Translations under genes and position numbers: made by a program | In this document: positions 1 through 6,241 of the stretch, piece after piece | Numbering within the stretch: the stretch's first letter is position 1 | Layout: every line of letters begins with the position of its first letter | Assembly: GCA_948433815.1 (NCBI GenBank) | Contig: CAOJDZ010000005.1 | Span: 1 to 11,744, forward strand | Direction of reading: 5' to 3' | Source: an uncultured Clostridia bacterium | GTDB taxonomy: Bacteria; Bacillota_I; Bacilli_A; RF39; UBA660 | Length of the DNA stretch: 11,744 nucleotides | The notes under the pieces: model-generated | What the model was told of the DNA's origin: nothing | The model's input: only the letters and a program-made list of their open reading frames with translations | The model's database searches: none

Positions 1-2
1 AT

Positions 3-47
3 AAGAATATATTAGAAGTTGTTGATTATGAGAAATACGAAGAATAA
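3..47 (+). CDS. C-terminal end of an unidentified upstream gene
   Basis: An open frame enters from the left edge and ends at TAA 45-47, giving the last 14 residues KNILEVVDYEKYEE. The tail is acidic, like many proteins here. Only 26 bases separate it from the next start, with no terminator or clear promoter between, so it probably belongs to the same transcript as the following genes. The product cannot be named from so short a piece, and it may be chance reading. Confidence 0.4.
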   Translation, partial: KNILEVVDYEKYEE

Positions 48-73
48 ATTAATACATAAGAAAGAGGTGTTTT

Positions 74-1075
74 ATGGGATTATTTGGTAAAATTAAGAAT
101 ATTTTCTATGATGAAGAAATAGTTGAAGTCCCAGTGGAAGATACAAGAAAAGATGAAAGTCCTAGGATTGAGGAAGTGCGTTTACCAAAAAGAGAGGTAG
201 TAAAACCAGTAGAAACTATGGAGCCTTCAAAACCAGTGGCACCTGTTTATACTGAGAGAGAACTATTTAAAACTGAAACTTCTTTTAAATTTCCTGTTAT
301 TGATGAAGAGGATGAGGAAGTAGTAGAGCCTGTTAGAACAAGAACTAGACCTAGTATTTTAGATATTGAAATGCCTTCTCATAGAGAAGTGAAAGAGCCT
401 AGACAAGAAGTTAAATATAATGATAGATATTCTGATAGAGTGAATTCTTATAAAGCGCCAAAGGCACCATCTTCGACTCCGCAAGAAAAGGTATTTAAAC
501 CTAGTCCGGTTATAAGTCCAGTTTATGGTGTATTAGATAAAAATTATAAAAAAGAAGAAATAATAGAAAGACAACATAGTATAAGACACAATCCAAGCGA
601 TATGAATTATGATTCTGTTAGAAGAAAAGCATATGGTACATTAGAAGATGAACTAGAAAATACTTTATCTAAAATTAGTTCAAGAACTGATGAAGTTATG
701 CAAACTATTGAAGAAGTAGAAAAACTAGATACTGAAAGTAATAGTAAGAGTATAGAAGATTTACTTAATGAGATAGAAGAAAATCATGGATTTCAAAATA
801 TGTCTATTGGTGAATTAGAAGAGAGAATAAAAGATAAAATTGAAGAAGATGAAGATGATACATTTGTTAAAATAGAAGATGAGTTTAAAAAAGAAGTAGC
901 AAAAATAGAAGAAGTAGTACCTGAAATTAAAGAGACTGTTCCGGCTCCAGAGCCAGTTATAGAAAAACCACAAGAAAAACAGCCAGAAGAAGATGATGGT
1001 GGGTTTGATAAAACTTTGGAACATGATTTATTTAATTTAATTGATTCAATGTATGAAGAAAGGGAAGGAGAATAG
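74..1075 (+). CDS. Acidic, largely disordered protein with SepF-like amphipathic N-terminus
   Basis: The protein has 333 residues. ATG 74 follows a good ribosome site (AAAGAGGTG, 61-69). Residues 1-12 (MGLFGKIKNIFY) form a likely amphipathic membrane-targeting helix like that of the cell-division protein SepF, but no SepF beta-domain follows. Residues 15-135 are rich in E, P, K and R and look disordered. Residues 139-163 contain a distinct hydrophobic/Pro motif (FKPSPVISPVYGVLDKNYKK) that looks like a short binding motif. Residues 185-285 are predicted helical/coiled coil and very acidic. A P/E-rich linker leads to an amphipathic C-terminal helix (about 313-330, LEHDLFNLIDSMYEE). There is no catalytic signature. 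It is first in an operon with a YtxG-like and a YtxH-like protein (2-base gap to the next gene), which suggests an envelope or division scaffold at the membrane. That role is inference. Confidence 0.8.
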   Translation: MGLFGKIKNIFYDEEIVEVPVEDTRKDESPRIEEVRLPKREVVKPVETMEPSKPVAPVYTERELFKTETSFKFPVIDEEDEEVVEPVRTRTRPSILDIEMPSHREVKEPRQEVKYNDRYSDRVNSYKAPKAPSSTPQEKVFKPSPVISPVYGVLDKNYKKEEIIERQHSIRHNPSDMNYDSVRRKAYGTLEDELENTLSKISSRTDEVMQTIEEVEKLDTESNSKSIEDLLNEIEENHGFQNMSIGELEERIKDKIEEDEDDTFVKIEDEFKKEVAKIEEVVPEIKETVPAPEPVIEKPQEKQPEEDDGGFDKTLEHDLFNLIDSMYEEREGE

Positions 1076-1077
1076 AT

Positions 1078-1371
1078 ATGTTAGAGGACGCGCTAGTAGT
1101 TTTACTTTATATAGCTTTAATAGTTTTTATCATAGCACTTATAGTTTTATGCATAAAGTTAATAGGAACTTTAGGTAGAGTTGATAGATTAGTAGAAAAT
1201 TTAACTAGAAAAGCTGAAAGTTTGGATCAAATTTTTGAAATGATTGATTATACTACTAATAAGTTTGGAAGAATTGGAGAAACTATTATTAGTTATTTAA
1301 CAGGTTCTGTTAAAAAAGTATTTGGAAGAAAAAGAAGAAAAGAAAGAGAGGAATTTAATTATTATGAGTAA
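1078..1371 (+). CDS. Single-pass membrane protein, DUF948/YtxG-like
   Basis: The protein has 97 residues. One strong N-terminal transmembrane segment (about residues 5-28) is followed by a heptad-like stretch (LGRVDRLVENLTRKAESLD) and a very basic tail ending KRRKEREEFNYYE. This layout, one N-terminal helix plus a coiled region without enzymatic motifs, is that of DUF948 proteins such as B. subtilis YtxG, which is also encoded directly before ytxH. The ribosome site AAGGAGA lies over the last codons of the preceding gene, and the start is 2 bases after that stop. Its 3' end overlaps the next gene by 8 bases, so the two are translationally coupled. Family assignment rests on layout and neighbour, not on strong residue identity. 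Confidence 0.75.
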   Translation: MLEDALVVLLYIALIVFIIALIVLCIKLIGTLGRVDRLVENLTRKAESLDQIFEMIDYTTNKFGRIGETIISYLTGSVKKVFGRKRRKEREEFNYYE

Positions 1372-1816
1372 AAAAAGTGGATTTGGAAAATTTATTTTGG
1401 GAGCTGGTATAGGGGCTGGATTAGCACTTTTATTCGCACCTCAAGAAGGAAGTAAAACTAGAAAGGAACTAAAAATAAAACTTGATGAGTTAGTTAAAAA
1501 AGCAAAAAGTATAGATCCAGAAGAAGTTAAAGCTGATATTTTACAAAGAGTAGAAGAACTTAGAATGGAAATTGCTGATTTGGATAAAGAAAAAGCTTTA
1601 GAGATAGCTAAGAAACAAGCTAAAAAGATTCAGAGAAAAGCAGAAGACTTATATGAATATGCTAAACTTAAAAGTACTCCAGTAGTTGAAAAAGCTGTTA
1701 GTGATGTTAGAGAATTAGCATTAAAGGCTGCTAAAGAAGTTGTTAATAAATTAGAAGCAAGTGACAATAATGTTAAAGCAGTTAAAAAACAAAATAATAA
1801 ACCAAAAAGAGCTTAG
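1364..1816 (+). CDS. YtxH-family protein
   Basis: The protein has 150 residues. The N-terminus (KFILGAGIGAGLALLFAPQEGSKTR) is the YtxH-family signature: a short Gly/Ala-rich membrane helix followed by the FAP-x-G-x-x-TR motif. The rest (about residues 30-135) is a long, charged, amphipathic Lys/Glu/Ala helix region, ending in a basic tail. Family proteins are small general-stress or envelope-associated membrane proteins of unknown mechanism. I chose ATG 1364 over the longer reading from 1322 because AGAGAGGA at 1345-1352 sits at proper distance and the extra residues would only be a translation of the upstream gene's basic tail in another frame. It is last in the three-gene operon and followed immediately by a terminator. 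Confidence 0.88.
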   Translation: MSKKSGFGKFILGAGIGAGLALLFAPQEGSKTRKELKIKLDELVKKAKSIDPEEVKADILQRVEELRMEIADLDKEKALEIAKKQAKKIQRKAEDLYEYAKLKSTPVVEKAVSDVRELALKAAKEVVNKLEASDNNVKAVKKQNNKPKRA

Positions 1817-1818
1817 AA

Positions 1819-1849
1819 ATGTAAAGCGATATTGCTTTATGTTTTTTTC
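1819..1849 (+). terminator. Intrinsic terminator after the ytxH-like gene
   Basis: The arms ATGTAAAGC (1819-1827) and GCTTTATGT (1834-1842) form 9 bp with two G-T pairs around a 6-base loop, followed by a T run at 1842-1848. It starts two bases after the stop codon. Confidence 0.85.
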
Positions 1850-1860
1850 TGTTATAGAAT
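1832..1860 (+). promoter_or_regulatory. Sigma-A-type promoter overlapping the terminator
   Basis: TTGCTT (1832-1837) and TAGAAT (1855-1860) are separated by exactly 17 bases. The -35 lies in the 3' arm of the terminator and the T run is in the spacer. The expected start near 1867 would leave a leader of about 12 bases that begins with the ribosome site AGGAG. The -35 is weak (3 of 6), so confidence is moderate. Confidence 0.5.
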
Positions 1861-1878
1861 TAATGTAGGAGATAAGAT

Positions 1879-3597
1879 ATGTTAGTAGCAATTATAGAAG
1901 ATAAAAATAGTAATGTTTGGAGTCAGTTATTTTTAAATAAAAATCAGGATAAATTATATTATGACGGCTTTAGTGTTAGTAATGGTAAAATGTCAGAATT
2001 TAGAAGAGAGTATTTGAATATTTTTAATGCTTTTCTCTTGAGTGATTTTTGTCATAAAGTAGATAGCATTGATGGTTATGATGTATTATATGACGATAAG
2101 AATAAATTCTATCATTTTTTTAAAGATGGAAAGGAAGACTATAATAAATTCTTTATTTATAATAGTGAACCTGCAACTCTTAGTGTTTCTATGAATTCTG
2201 GCAATTCACTATTAAGAAAGTTTTTTATAACTGTAGTTGGAATTTCCTTAGTAATAGATGTGTCTTTCGGTGTTTATGTTTTAGGAAATGCTAATAGAGA
2301 AAAAGAAAAGATAGAAACTGTTTCTATGGGGCAGTATACTGAGTCTTTAAGAGATTCTTTTATTGGTCCTATATCTTATTATTATGAGTTTTTAGAAAAA
2401 GAATATAGAAGTTTATCTTGTGCTATGAAAATTAGAAGTCTAATTTATGAAAGTAGTAATTTAGTGGATGTAGAAAAAGATTTTTTCTATAATGAAGAAC
2501 TTATTAATGTTGCAGCTTCTTATTATGTAGGGACGAATTTTGAAACTATTGCATATTATAGAAACACTGATTTAAGAATTGAATCTTTTAGTGATGAAGA
2601 AATGGATGGTTATTATGAATATGATAATAAAATTCATATAAAAAATTATGACGTAAATGATATAACAAATAAAACTGATCAGTATCACACAGCGGGTCAT
2701 GAATATGTTCATCTTTTACAAGTATTAAGTTGTCCAACTTTTATTAAGGAAGCGAGTGCAGAAGTAATGACTCATGAGTTTTTCTTAAAATCTGCTGATA
2801 TGAGTGAACCATATTCTTATCCACTAGCATGTAAGTATTTAAAAGTATTAATGGAGATAGTTGGACCTGAAGTAATATTAGAAAGTAATTTTAAACTTTA
2901 TTCAGAAAGTTTATCAGAAGCAGTTAAAAATTATTTTACAGAAGAAGAGTATAATGAATTTTTTGATATTTTAAAATTATCTCCTTACTATCATTTTAAA
3001 CAATTGAGTGAAGGTAAATTTGATAGATTAGAAGAGTTATTATCTATTTTATATAATAATAAATTTGGAACATCTATGGAAGATAATGATATGATTACTG
3101 CTATATTAAGTGGTAAAGATTATAATAGACCATATTTTAGTGAAAGTTTAAAAAATAGTTCTCCATCATATTATTTATCTAAAGATTATGTTAATGCAGA
3201 AGATGTTTCAGTTGTAGAATTAAGTGATTTTATTCAAGAAAAGATAGTTACAGAAGAGGAGTTTTCTCCAGGGATTTATACTCCAGGAATATCTAAACGT
3301 ATTTATGTTGTCCCTTTAATTGAAGTAGAAAAATTAGATACTCTTTTAAATGGAAATAATAAAATAGGTGGAACAGTTACTTTAAAAGATGGGACAGTAA
3401 TTGGTGCGCTTGATGCCCAAAGTAAAGGAATTATAAGAGTTGAATATCATGTAATAAGAAAAGTAAGTGAGGAAGAATTTCTAGAAAATTATAAAACTAA
3501 TAAAGAATATAAATGTAAAATAAAAATATTTGTTCCAACTATAGATGATGAATTATTAAATAGTGATAGTTTAGATGGTAAGATATCATTAAAATAA
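1879..3597 (+). CDS. Membrane-anchored HExxH metalloprotease-like protein
   Basis: The protein has 572 residues. Residues 1-112 are a soluble N-terminal part, 115-136 (FFITVVGISLVIDVSFGVYV) the only transmembrane helix, and the remaining 430 residues are probably outside the cell (type II topology). HEYVH at 274-278, preceded by TAG, is a zinc-metalloprotease HExxH motif: H274 and H278 bind zinc and E275 is catalytic. EASAE at 291-295 follows in a helix and offers E291 or E295 as third ligand, as in gluzincin-type proteases. After about residue 330 the chain is helical with no motif I recognise. I cannot name the family. ATG 1879 has AGGAG at 1867-1871. The gene stands alone between a terminator and the tyrS promoter. 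Protease activity is inferred from the motif only. Confidence 0.8.
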   Translation: MLVAIIEDKNSNVWSQLFLNKNQDKLYYDGFSVSNGKMSEFRREYLNIFNAFLLSDFCHKVDSIDGYDVLYDDKNKFYHFFKDGKEDYNKFFIYNSEPATLSVSMNSGNSLLRKFFITVVGISLVIDVSFGVYVLGNANREKEKIETVSMGQYTESLRDSFIGPISYYYEFLEKEYRSLSCAMKIRSLIYESSNLVDVEKDFFYNEELINVAASYYVGTNFETIAYYRNTDLRIESFSDEEMDGYYEYDNKIHIKNYDVNDITNKTDQYHTAGHEYVHLLQVLSCPTFIKEASAEVMTHEFFLKSADMSEPYSYPLACKYLKVLMEIVGPEVILESNFKLYSESLSEAVKNYFTEEEYNEFFDILKLSPYYHFKQLSEGKFDRLEELLSILYNNKFGTSMEDNDMITAILSGKDYNRPYFSESLKNSSPSYYLSKDYVNAEDVSVVELSDFIQEKIVTEEEFSPGIYTPGISKRIYVVPLIEVEKLDTLLNGNNKIGGTVTLKDGTVIGALDAQSKGIIRVEYHVIRKVSEEEFLENYKTNKEYKCKIKIFVPTIDDELLNSDSLDGKISLK

Positions 3598-3600
3598 GGA

Positions 3601-3630
3601 TTTACATATAATAAAATGATGTGATATAAT
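3601..3630 (+). promoter_or_regulatory. Sigma-A promoter of the tyrS T-box transcript
   Basis: TTTACA (3601-3606) and a perfect TATAAT (3625-3630) are 18 bases apart. The predicted start at about 3637 coincides with the first base of T-box Stem I. The promoter begins three bases after the previous stop codon. Confidence 0.85.
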
Positions 3631-3636
3631 TTACTC

Positions 3637-3837
3637 ATTAATCAGTGAGAAATAATAGTAGTAAATATTAAGTATTAAAGAGAGTTAGTGGAAGGTGAGA
3701 ACTAATAACTATTATTTATGAAGTTACATATTTTGAGGTTAATTCGGTAATGCGTTATAGTTTTAAGAGTATAGAAATATAAATTAAGGTGGTACCGCGG
3801 GTAAGTTTATTCGTCCTTTTGGGTTACTGCCTTTTTA
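3637..3837 (+). promoter_or_regulatory. T-box riboswitch, tyrosine-specific
   Basis: The T-box sequence AAGGTGGTACCGCGG is at 3786-3800. Stem I is visible in full: the base pairs ATTAATC (3637-3643) with GGTTAAT (3737-3743), a K-turn-like AGTGAGA is at 3644-3650, AATAATAGT (3651-3659) pairs with ACTATTATT (3708-3716), and the distal stem TTAGT/ACTAA encloses AGAGAG and the GGTG loop motif. The specifier is TAC at 3725-3727 (Tyr), matching the downstream tyrS. The antiterminator bulge TGGT (3790-3793) complements an ACCA tRNA end. Uncharged tRNA-Tyr would stabilise the antiterminator and allow tyrS expression. Confidence 0.95.
3797..3836 (+). terminator. T-box-controlled terminator hairpin
   Basis: GTAA (3801-3804) pairs with TTAC (3824-3827). 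GC (3797-3798) pairs with GC (3829-3830) below a bulge, and CC (3815-3816) with GG near the loop; T5 follows at 3832-3836. The 5' arm overlaps the T-box sequence, as expected for mutually exclusive terminator and antiterminator. The stem is imperfect. Confidence 0.65.
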
Positions 3838-3855
3838 TTATGAGGAGGAATTAGT

Positions 3856-5049
3856 ATGACTTTTTTTGAAGAATTAAAATGGAGGGGGCTAGTTAATGAT
3901 GTTACTAGTCCAGAAGCGATTGATGCGATTAATAAAGGAGGATTAAAATTTTATATAGGAGTAGATCCTACAGGAGATAGTTTACATATAGGACATTATT
4001 CAACTGTTATAGCGACTGCTAAAAGGTTAATGGATAATGGGCATACGCCTATAATTATTGCGGGTGGAGGAACAGGATTAATAGGAGACCCTAAACCTAA
4101 TCAAGAAAGACCTATGATTAGTAAAGAAGCGGTGCAACATAATATAGAATCAATAAAAGAACAGGTTAGTAAAATATTAGGTGGAGATATACAAATAGTT
4201 AATAATGCTGATTGGTTAACTGAAATGAACGCCATTGATTTTTTAAGGGATTATGGAAAGCATTTTAATATAAATTATATGCTTGCTAAAGATACTGTAA
4301 AGAGAAGATTAGATATAGGTATAACTTATACTGAATTTTCTTATATGATTTTACAGTCAATAGATTTTTTAAAGTTATATGAAAATTATGGAGTAACTAT
4401 GCAAGTCGGTGGACAAGACCAATGGGGAAATATTACTGCTGGACTTGAACTTATTCGTAAAATTCACGGGGATACTGCTTGTTACGGACTTACTGTTCCT
4501 TTAGTAACAAGAGCAGACGGAACTAAATTTGGTAAAAGCGAAAGTGGGCAAGCATTATGGCTTGATAAAGAAAAAACATCTCCATATGAACTTTATCAAT
4601 ATTTAGTAAATTCTGAAGATGCTAAAGTTATAGATTATTTAAAGAAATTAACATTTTTAAGTGTAGAAGAAATTAAAGTTTTAGAAGAAAGTGTTAAGAA
4701 TGAACCAGAAAAACGTGAAGCTGGTAAAAGACTTGCTTATGAAGTAGTTAAATTTATTCATGGAGAAGAAGATGCAGAAATTGCTAAAAAGACAAGTGAA
4801 GAAGTGTTTAGTGGTATGGTAAGTGAAAATATGCCTACAGTAAATGTTTCTAACAGTGAATATAATATTATTGATTTATTAGTTGAGACCGAATTAGTTC
4901 CTAGTAAAAGTGAAGCTAAAAGAATGGTTACACAGGGTGCTATAAAAGTTAATAATGAAAAAATAGAAGATGTAGATTTTATAGTAAAGATTGATTCAAC
5001 TATATTACAAAAAGGTAAAAAGAATATTATTAAAGTAAAAATGAATTAG
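3856..5049 (+). CDS. tyrS: Tyrosyl-tRNA synthetase
   Basis: The protein has 397 residues, close to the usual bacterial length of about 400-420. It charges tRNA-Tyr with tyrosine in the cytoplasm. Class I signatures are present: HIGH at 44-47 in the Rossmann fold after YIGVDPTGDSL, the tyrosine-site region YTEFSYMILQSIDF, GGQDQWGN at 185-192, and KFGKS at 224-228, the usual KMSKS variant of TyrRS. A C-terminal S4 RNA-binding domain occupies about 335-395 (LVPSKSEAKRMVTQGAIKVN). ATG 3856 follows GAGGAGG. It is the only gene behind the tyrosine T-box, whose TAC specifier agrees with the enzyme. All catalytic motifs are intact. Confidence 0.98.
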   Translation: MTFFEELKWRGLVNDVTSPEAIDAINKGGLKFYIGVDPTGDSLHIGHYSTVIATAKRLMDNGHTPIIIAGGGTGLIGDPKPNQERPMISKEAVQHNIESIKEQVSKILGGDIQIVNNADWLTEMNAIDFLRDYGKHFNINYMLAKDTVKRRLDIGITYTEFSYMILQSIDFLKLYENYGVTMQVGGQDQWGNITAGLELIRKIHGDTACYGLTVPLVTRADGTKFGKSESGQALWLDKEKTSPYELYQYLVNSEDAKVIDYLKKLTFLSVEEIKVLEESVKNEPEKREAGKRLAYEVVKFIHGEEDAEIAKKTSEEVFSGMVSENMPTVNVSNSEYNIIDLLVETELVPSKSEAKRMVTQGAIKVNNEKIEDVDFIVKIDSTILQKGKKNIIKVKMN

Positions 5050-5055
5050 AAAAGT

Positions 5056-5077
5056 ACACACATTAAGTGTGTTTTTT
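5056..5077 (+). terminator. Intrinsic terminator after tyrS
   Basis: ACACAC (5056-5061) and GTGTGT (5067-5072) form a 6-bp stem with a 5-base loop, followed by a T run to 5077, seven bases after the tyrS stop. Confidence 0.85.
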
Positions 5078-5078
5078 C

Positions 5079-5107
5079 TTGCTTATTTTTTTTGGTTTTG
5101 TTATAAT
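5079..5107 (+). promoter_or_regulatory. Sigma-A-type promoter for the 106-residue gene
   Basis: TTGCTT (5079-5084) and a perfect TATAAT (5102-5107) are 17 bases apart, starting two bases after the tyrS terminator. The predicted start near 5114 leaves a leader of about 19 bases. The same -35 hexamer and spacing occur at 1832-1860. Confidence 0.7.
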
Positions 5108-5132
5108 TTTTCGGGTGGAAAGGAAGAGTAAA

Positions 5133-5453
5133 ATGAATAGTGAATTTGTTAGAAGTAAGGTTAATATAAGTTTAGTCACTAAACAAGTACTTTCTCAAGT
5201 AATGAGTGATAGTATGAGAATGGAATCTGAAGGAAAAATTACAGCAGTATCTGGAGATTTAGCAAGAAAATCATTAGCTTATTATTCACAAGAATTATTA
5301 TGTGGAGAATGTTTAGAACGATTATTAGGAAGTAATGAATTTATGGATATACTTTATACTCAACAATTATCTCAAATAGATAAAGGAAGGATTGAATATT
5401 TAAATATAAATAGGGAACCTAACGAAGAATATGTACTTTCTAGAAAATTATAA
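5133..5453 (+). CDS. Unknown 106-residue protein with a CGEC motif
   Basis: The protein is soluble, of mixed charge and mostly helical by composition. The only notable motif is CGEC at residues 57-60 (LLCGECLERLL), a CxxC pair on a helix that could bind metal or be redox active; two cysteines alone do not make a zinc site unless the protein dimerises. ATG 5133 follows GGAAAGGAAGAG. The longer reading from 5067 was rejected because it would start inside the tyrS terminator and promoter and add a T-run-encoded false hydrophobic leader. It is a single-gene unit between its own promoter and terminator. I do not recognise the family. Confidence 0.75.
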   Translation: MNSEFVRSKVNISLVTKQVLSQVMSDSMRMESEGKITAVSGDLARKSLAYYSQELLCGECLERLLGSNEFMDILYTQQLSQIDKGRIEYLNINREPNEEYVLSRKL

Positions 5454-5460
5454 TATTTTG

Positions 5461-5494
5461 TAAAACTTTATTTGATAGGGTTTTATTTTTTTTT
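5461..5494 (+). terminator. Intrinsic terminator with long T tract
   Basis: TAAAACT (5461-5467) and GGTTTTA (5479-5485) form 7 bp with one wobble and an 11-base loop. Nine consecutive T follow at 5486-5494. The stem is weak (two G/C pairs plus a G-T) but well placed. Confidence 0.6.
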
Positions 5495-5503
5495 CTAGTA
5501 ATG

Positions 5504-5509
5504 TATAAT
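5504..5509 (+). promoter_or_regulatory. -10 element just before the CPBP gene
   Basis: A perfect TATAAT lies only 16 bases before ATG 5526. No good -35 exists at 16-18 bases; the region there is the T tract of the terminator. Initiation seven bases downstream would fall at about 5516, one base before GTG 5517 and ten before ATG 5526, so the mRNA would be leaderless or nearly so. Confidence 0.5.
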
Positions 5510-5525
5510 AGTTATAGTGATTAAT

Positions 5526-6233
5526 ATGGAAAATAAAGAAATAATTGAAGTAAAAGAAAATAAAATTTTAGAAAGAGTTGGAGTATTTTTAGGAATATTA
5601 TTAGGATATTTATTTATTCCTCAAACAATAGGGTATTATGTATTTAAAAGTTTTCATGTGGATAGAATTATTGCTAGTTTAATTGGTACTGCGTTTTTTG
5701 CATTAATAATATTAATTGTTTTTTATTCTATGTTTAAAGAAAAAATTAAAGATTATTTTGCTAATTTTTTAAAGTATATTAAGATATGTTTAAAATATTG
5801 GGCTTTAGGGTTAGTTGTAATGATTATAAGTAATCTTCTTTTGTCCTTTATATTTGCTGGAATAGCTGCTAATGAAGAGTTAACTAGAAATTTTGTTACA
5901 GATAGTCCCTTATTTGGATTTTTCTCTATAGTTTTAATAGCTCCTTTTGTTGAAGAAATGATTTTTAGATTTGGTCTTAGAAAACTTACTGGAAAAAGTA
6001 AATATTTTCCTTTAATAAGCGCTATTGCATTTGGTGTTCCTCATATATTAGCAGGAATAAAACCTCCTTTTGATTTTAATGATTTATTACAATTTTTATA
6101 TGTGATTCCTTACGGTGCTTTAGGATATGCTTTTGGGTATATTTATCTTAAAACAGATAATATTTTTGTTAATATGACAGCGCACGCTATTCATAATTTT
6201 ATGTGTTTTGTTGTTATAGTTACTTTAGTTTAA
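5526..6233 (+). CDS. CPBP-family intramembrane metalloprotease
   Basis: The protein has 235 residues and about six to seven hydrophobic segments. The CPBP (Abi/Rce1-like) motifs are in order: EExxxR as EEMIFR at 143-148, FxxxH as FGVPH at 169-173, and the third motif HAIHN at 220-224, together forming the membrane-embedded zinc site. The likely role is cleavage of membrane or prenyl-type substrates; the target is unknown. No ribosome-binding sequence precedes either ATG 5526 or the in-frame GTG 5517, and the -10 box is very close, so translation may be leaderless; from GTG the product would gain MIN. Eight bases separate its stop from the next gene, indicating a two-gene operon with the YkuE-like protein. 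Confidence 0.9.
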   Translation: MENKEIIEVKENKILERVGVFLGILLGYLFIPQTIGYYVFKSFHVDRIIASLIGTAFFALIILIVFYSMFKEKIKDYFANFLKYIKICLKYWALGLVVMIISNLLLSFIFAGIAANEELTRNFVTDSPLFGFFSIVLIAPFVEEMIFRFGLRKLTGKSKYFPLISAIAFGVPHILAGIKPPFDFNDLLQFLYVIPYGALGYAFGYIYLKTDNIFVNMTAHAIHNFMCFVVIVTLV

Positions 6234-6241
6234 GGTGGGCT

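Noticed and set aside
63..76. GAGGTGTTTT-ATG shared by the starts at 74 and 7184
   Set aside because: Only the copy at 7172-7186 has a complementary upstream arm; at 74 it is just a ribosome site followed by a T-rich spacer, so similarity is probably incidental.
472..482. TTCGACT resembling a 0A box
   Set aside because: Single copy inside a coding region, with no repeats and no promoter nearby.
815..1024. Minus-strand open frame of 69 codons, Phe-rich
   Set aside because: It is the complement of the Glu/Lys-rich coding region at 74-1075 (GAA/AAA read backwards as TTC/TTT), with no ribosome site and improbable composition.
74..1075. Annotation of the first complete gene as SepF
   Set aside because: Only the first dozen residues resemble SepF; the conserved beta-domain that binds FtsZ is absent.
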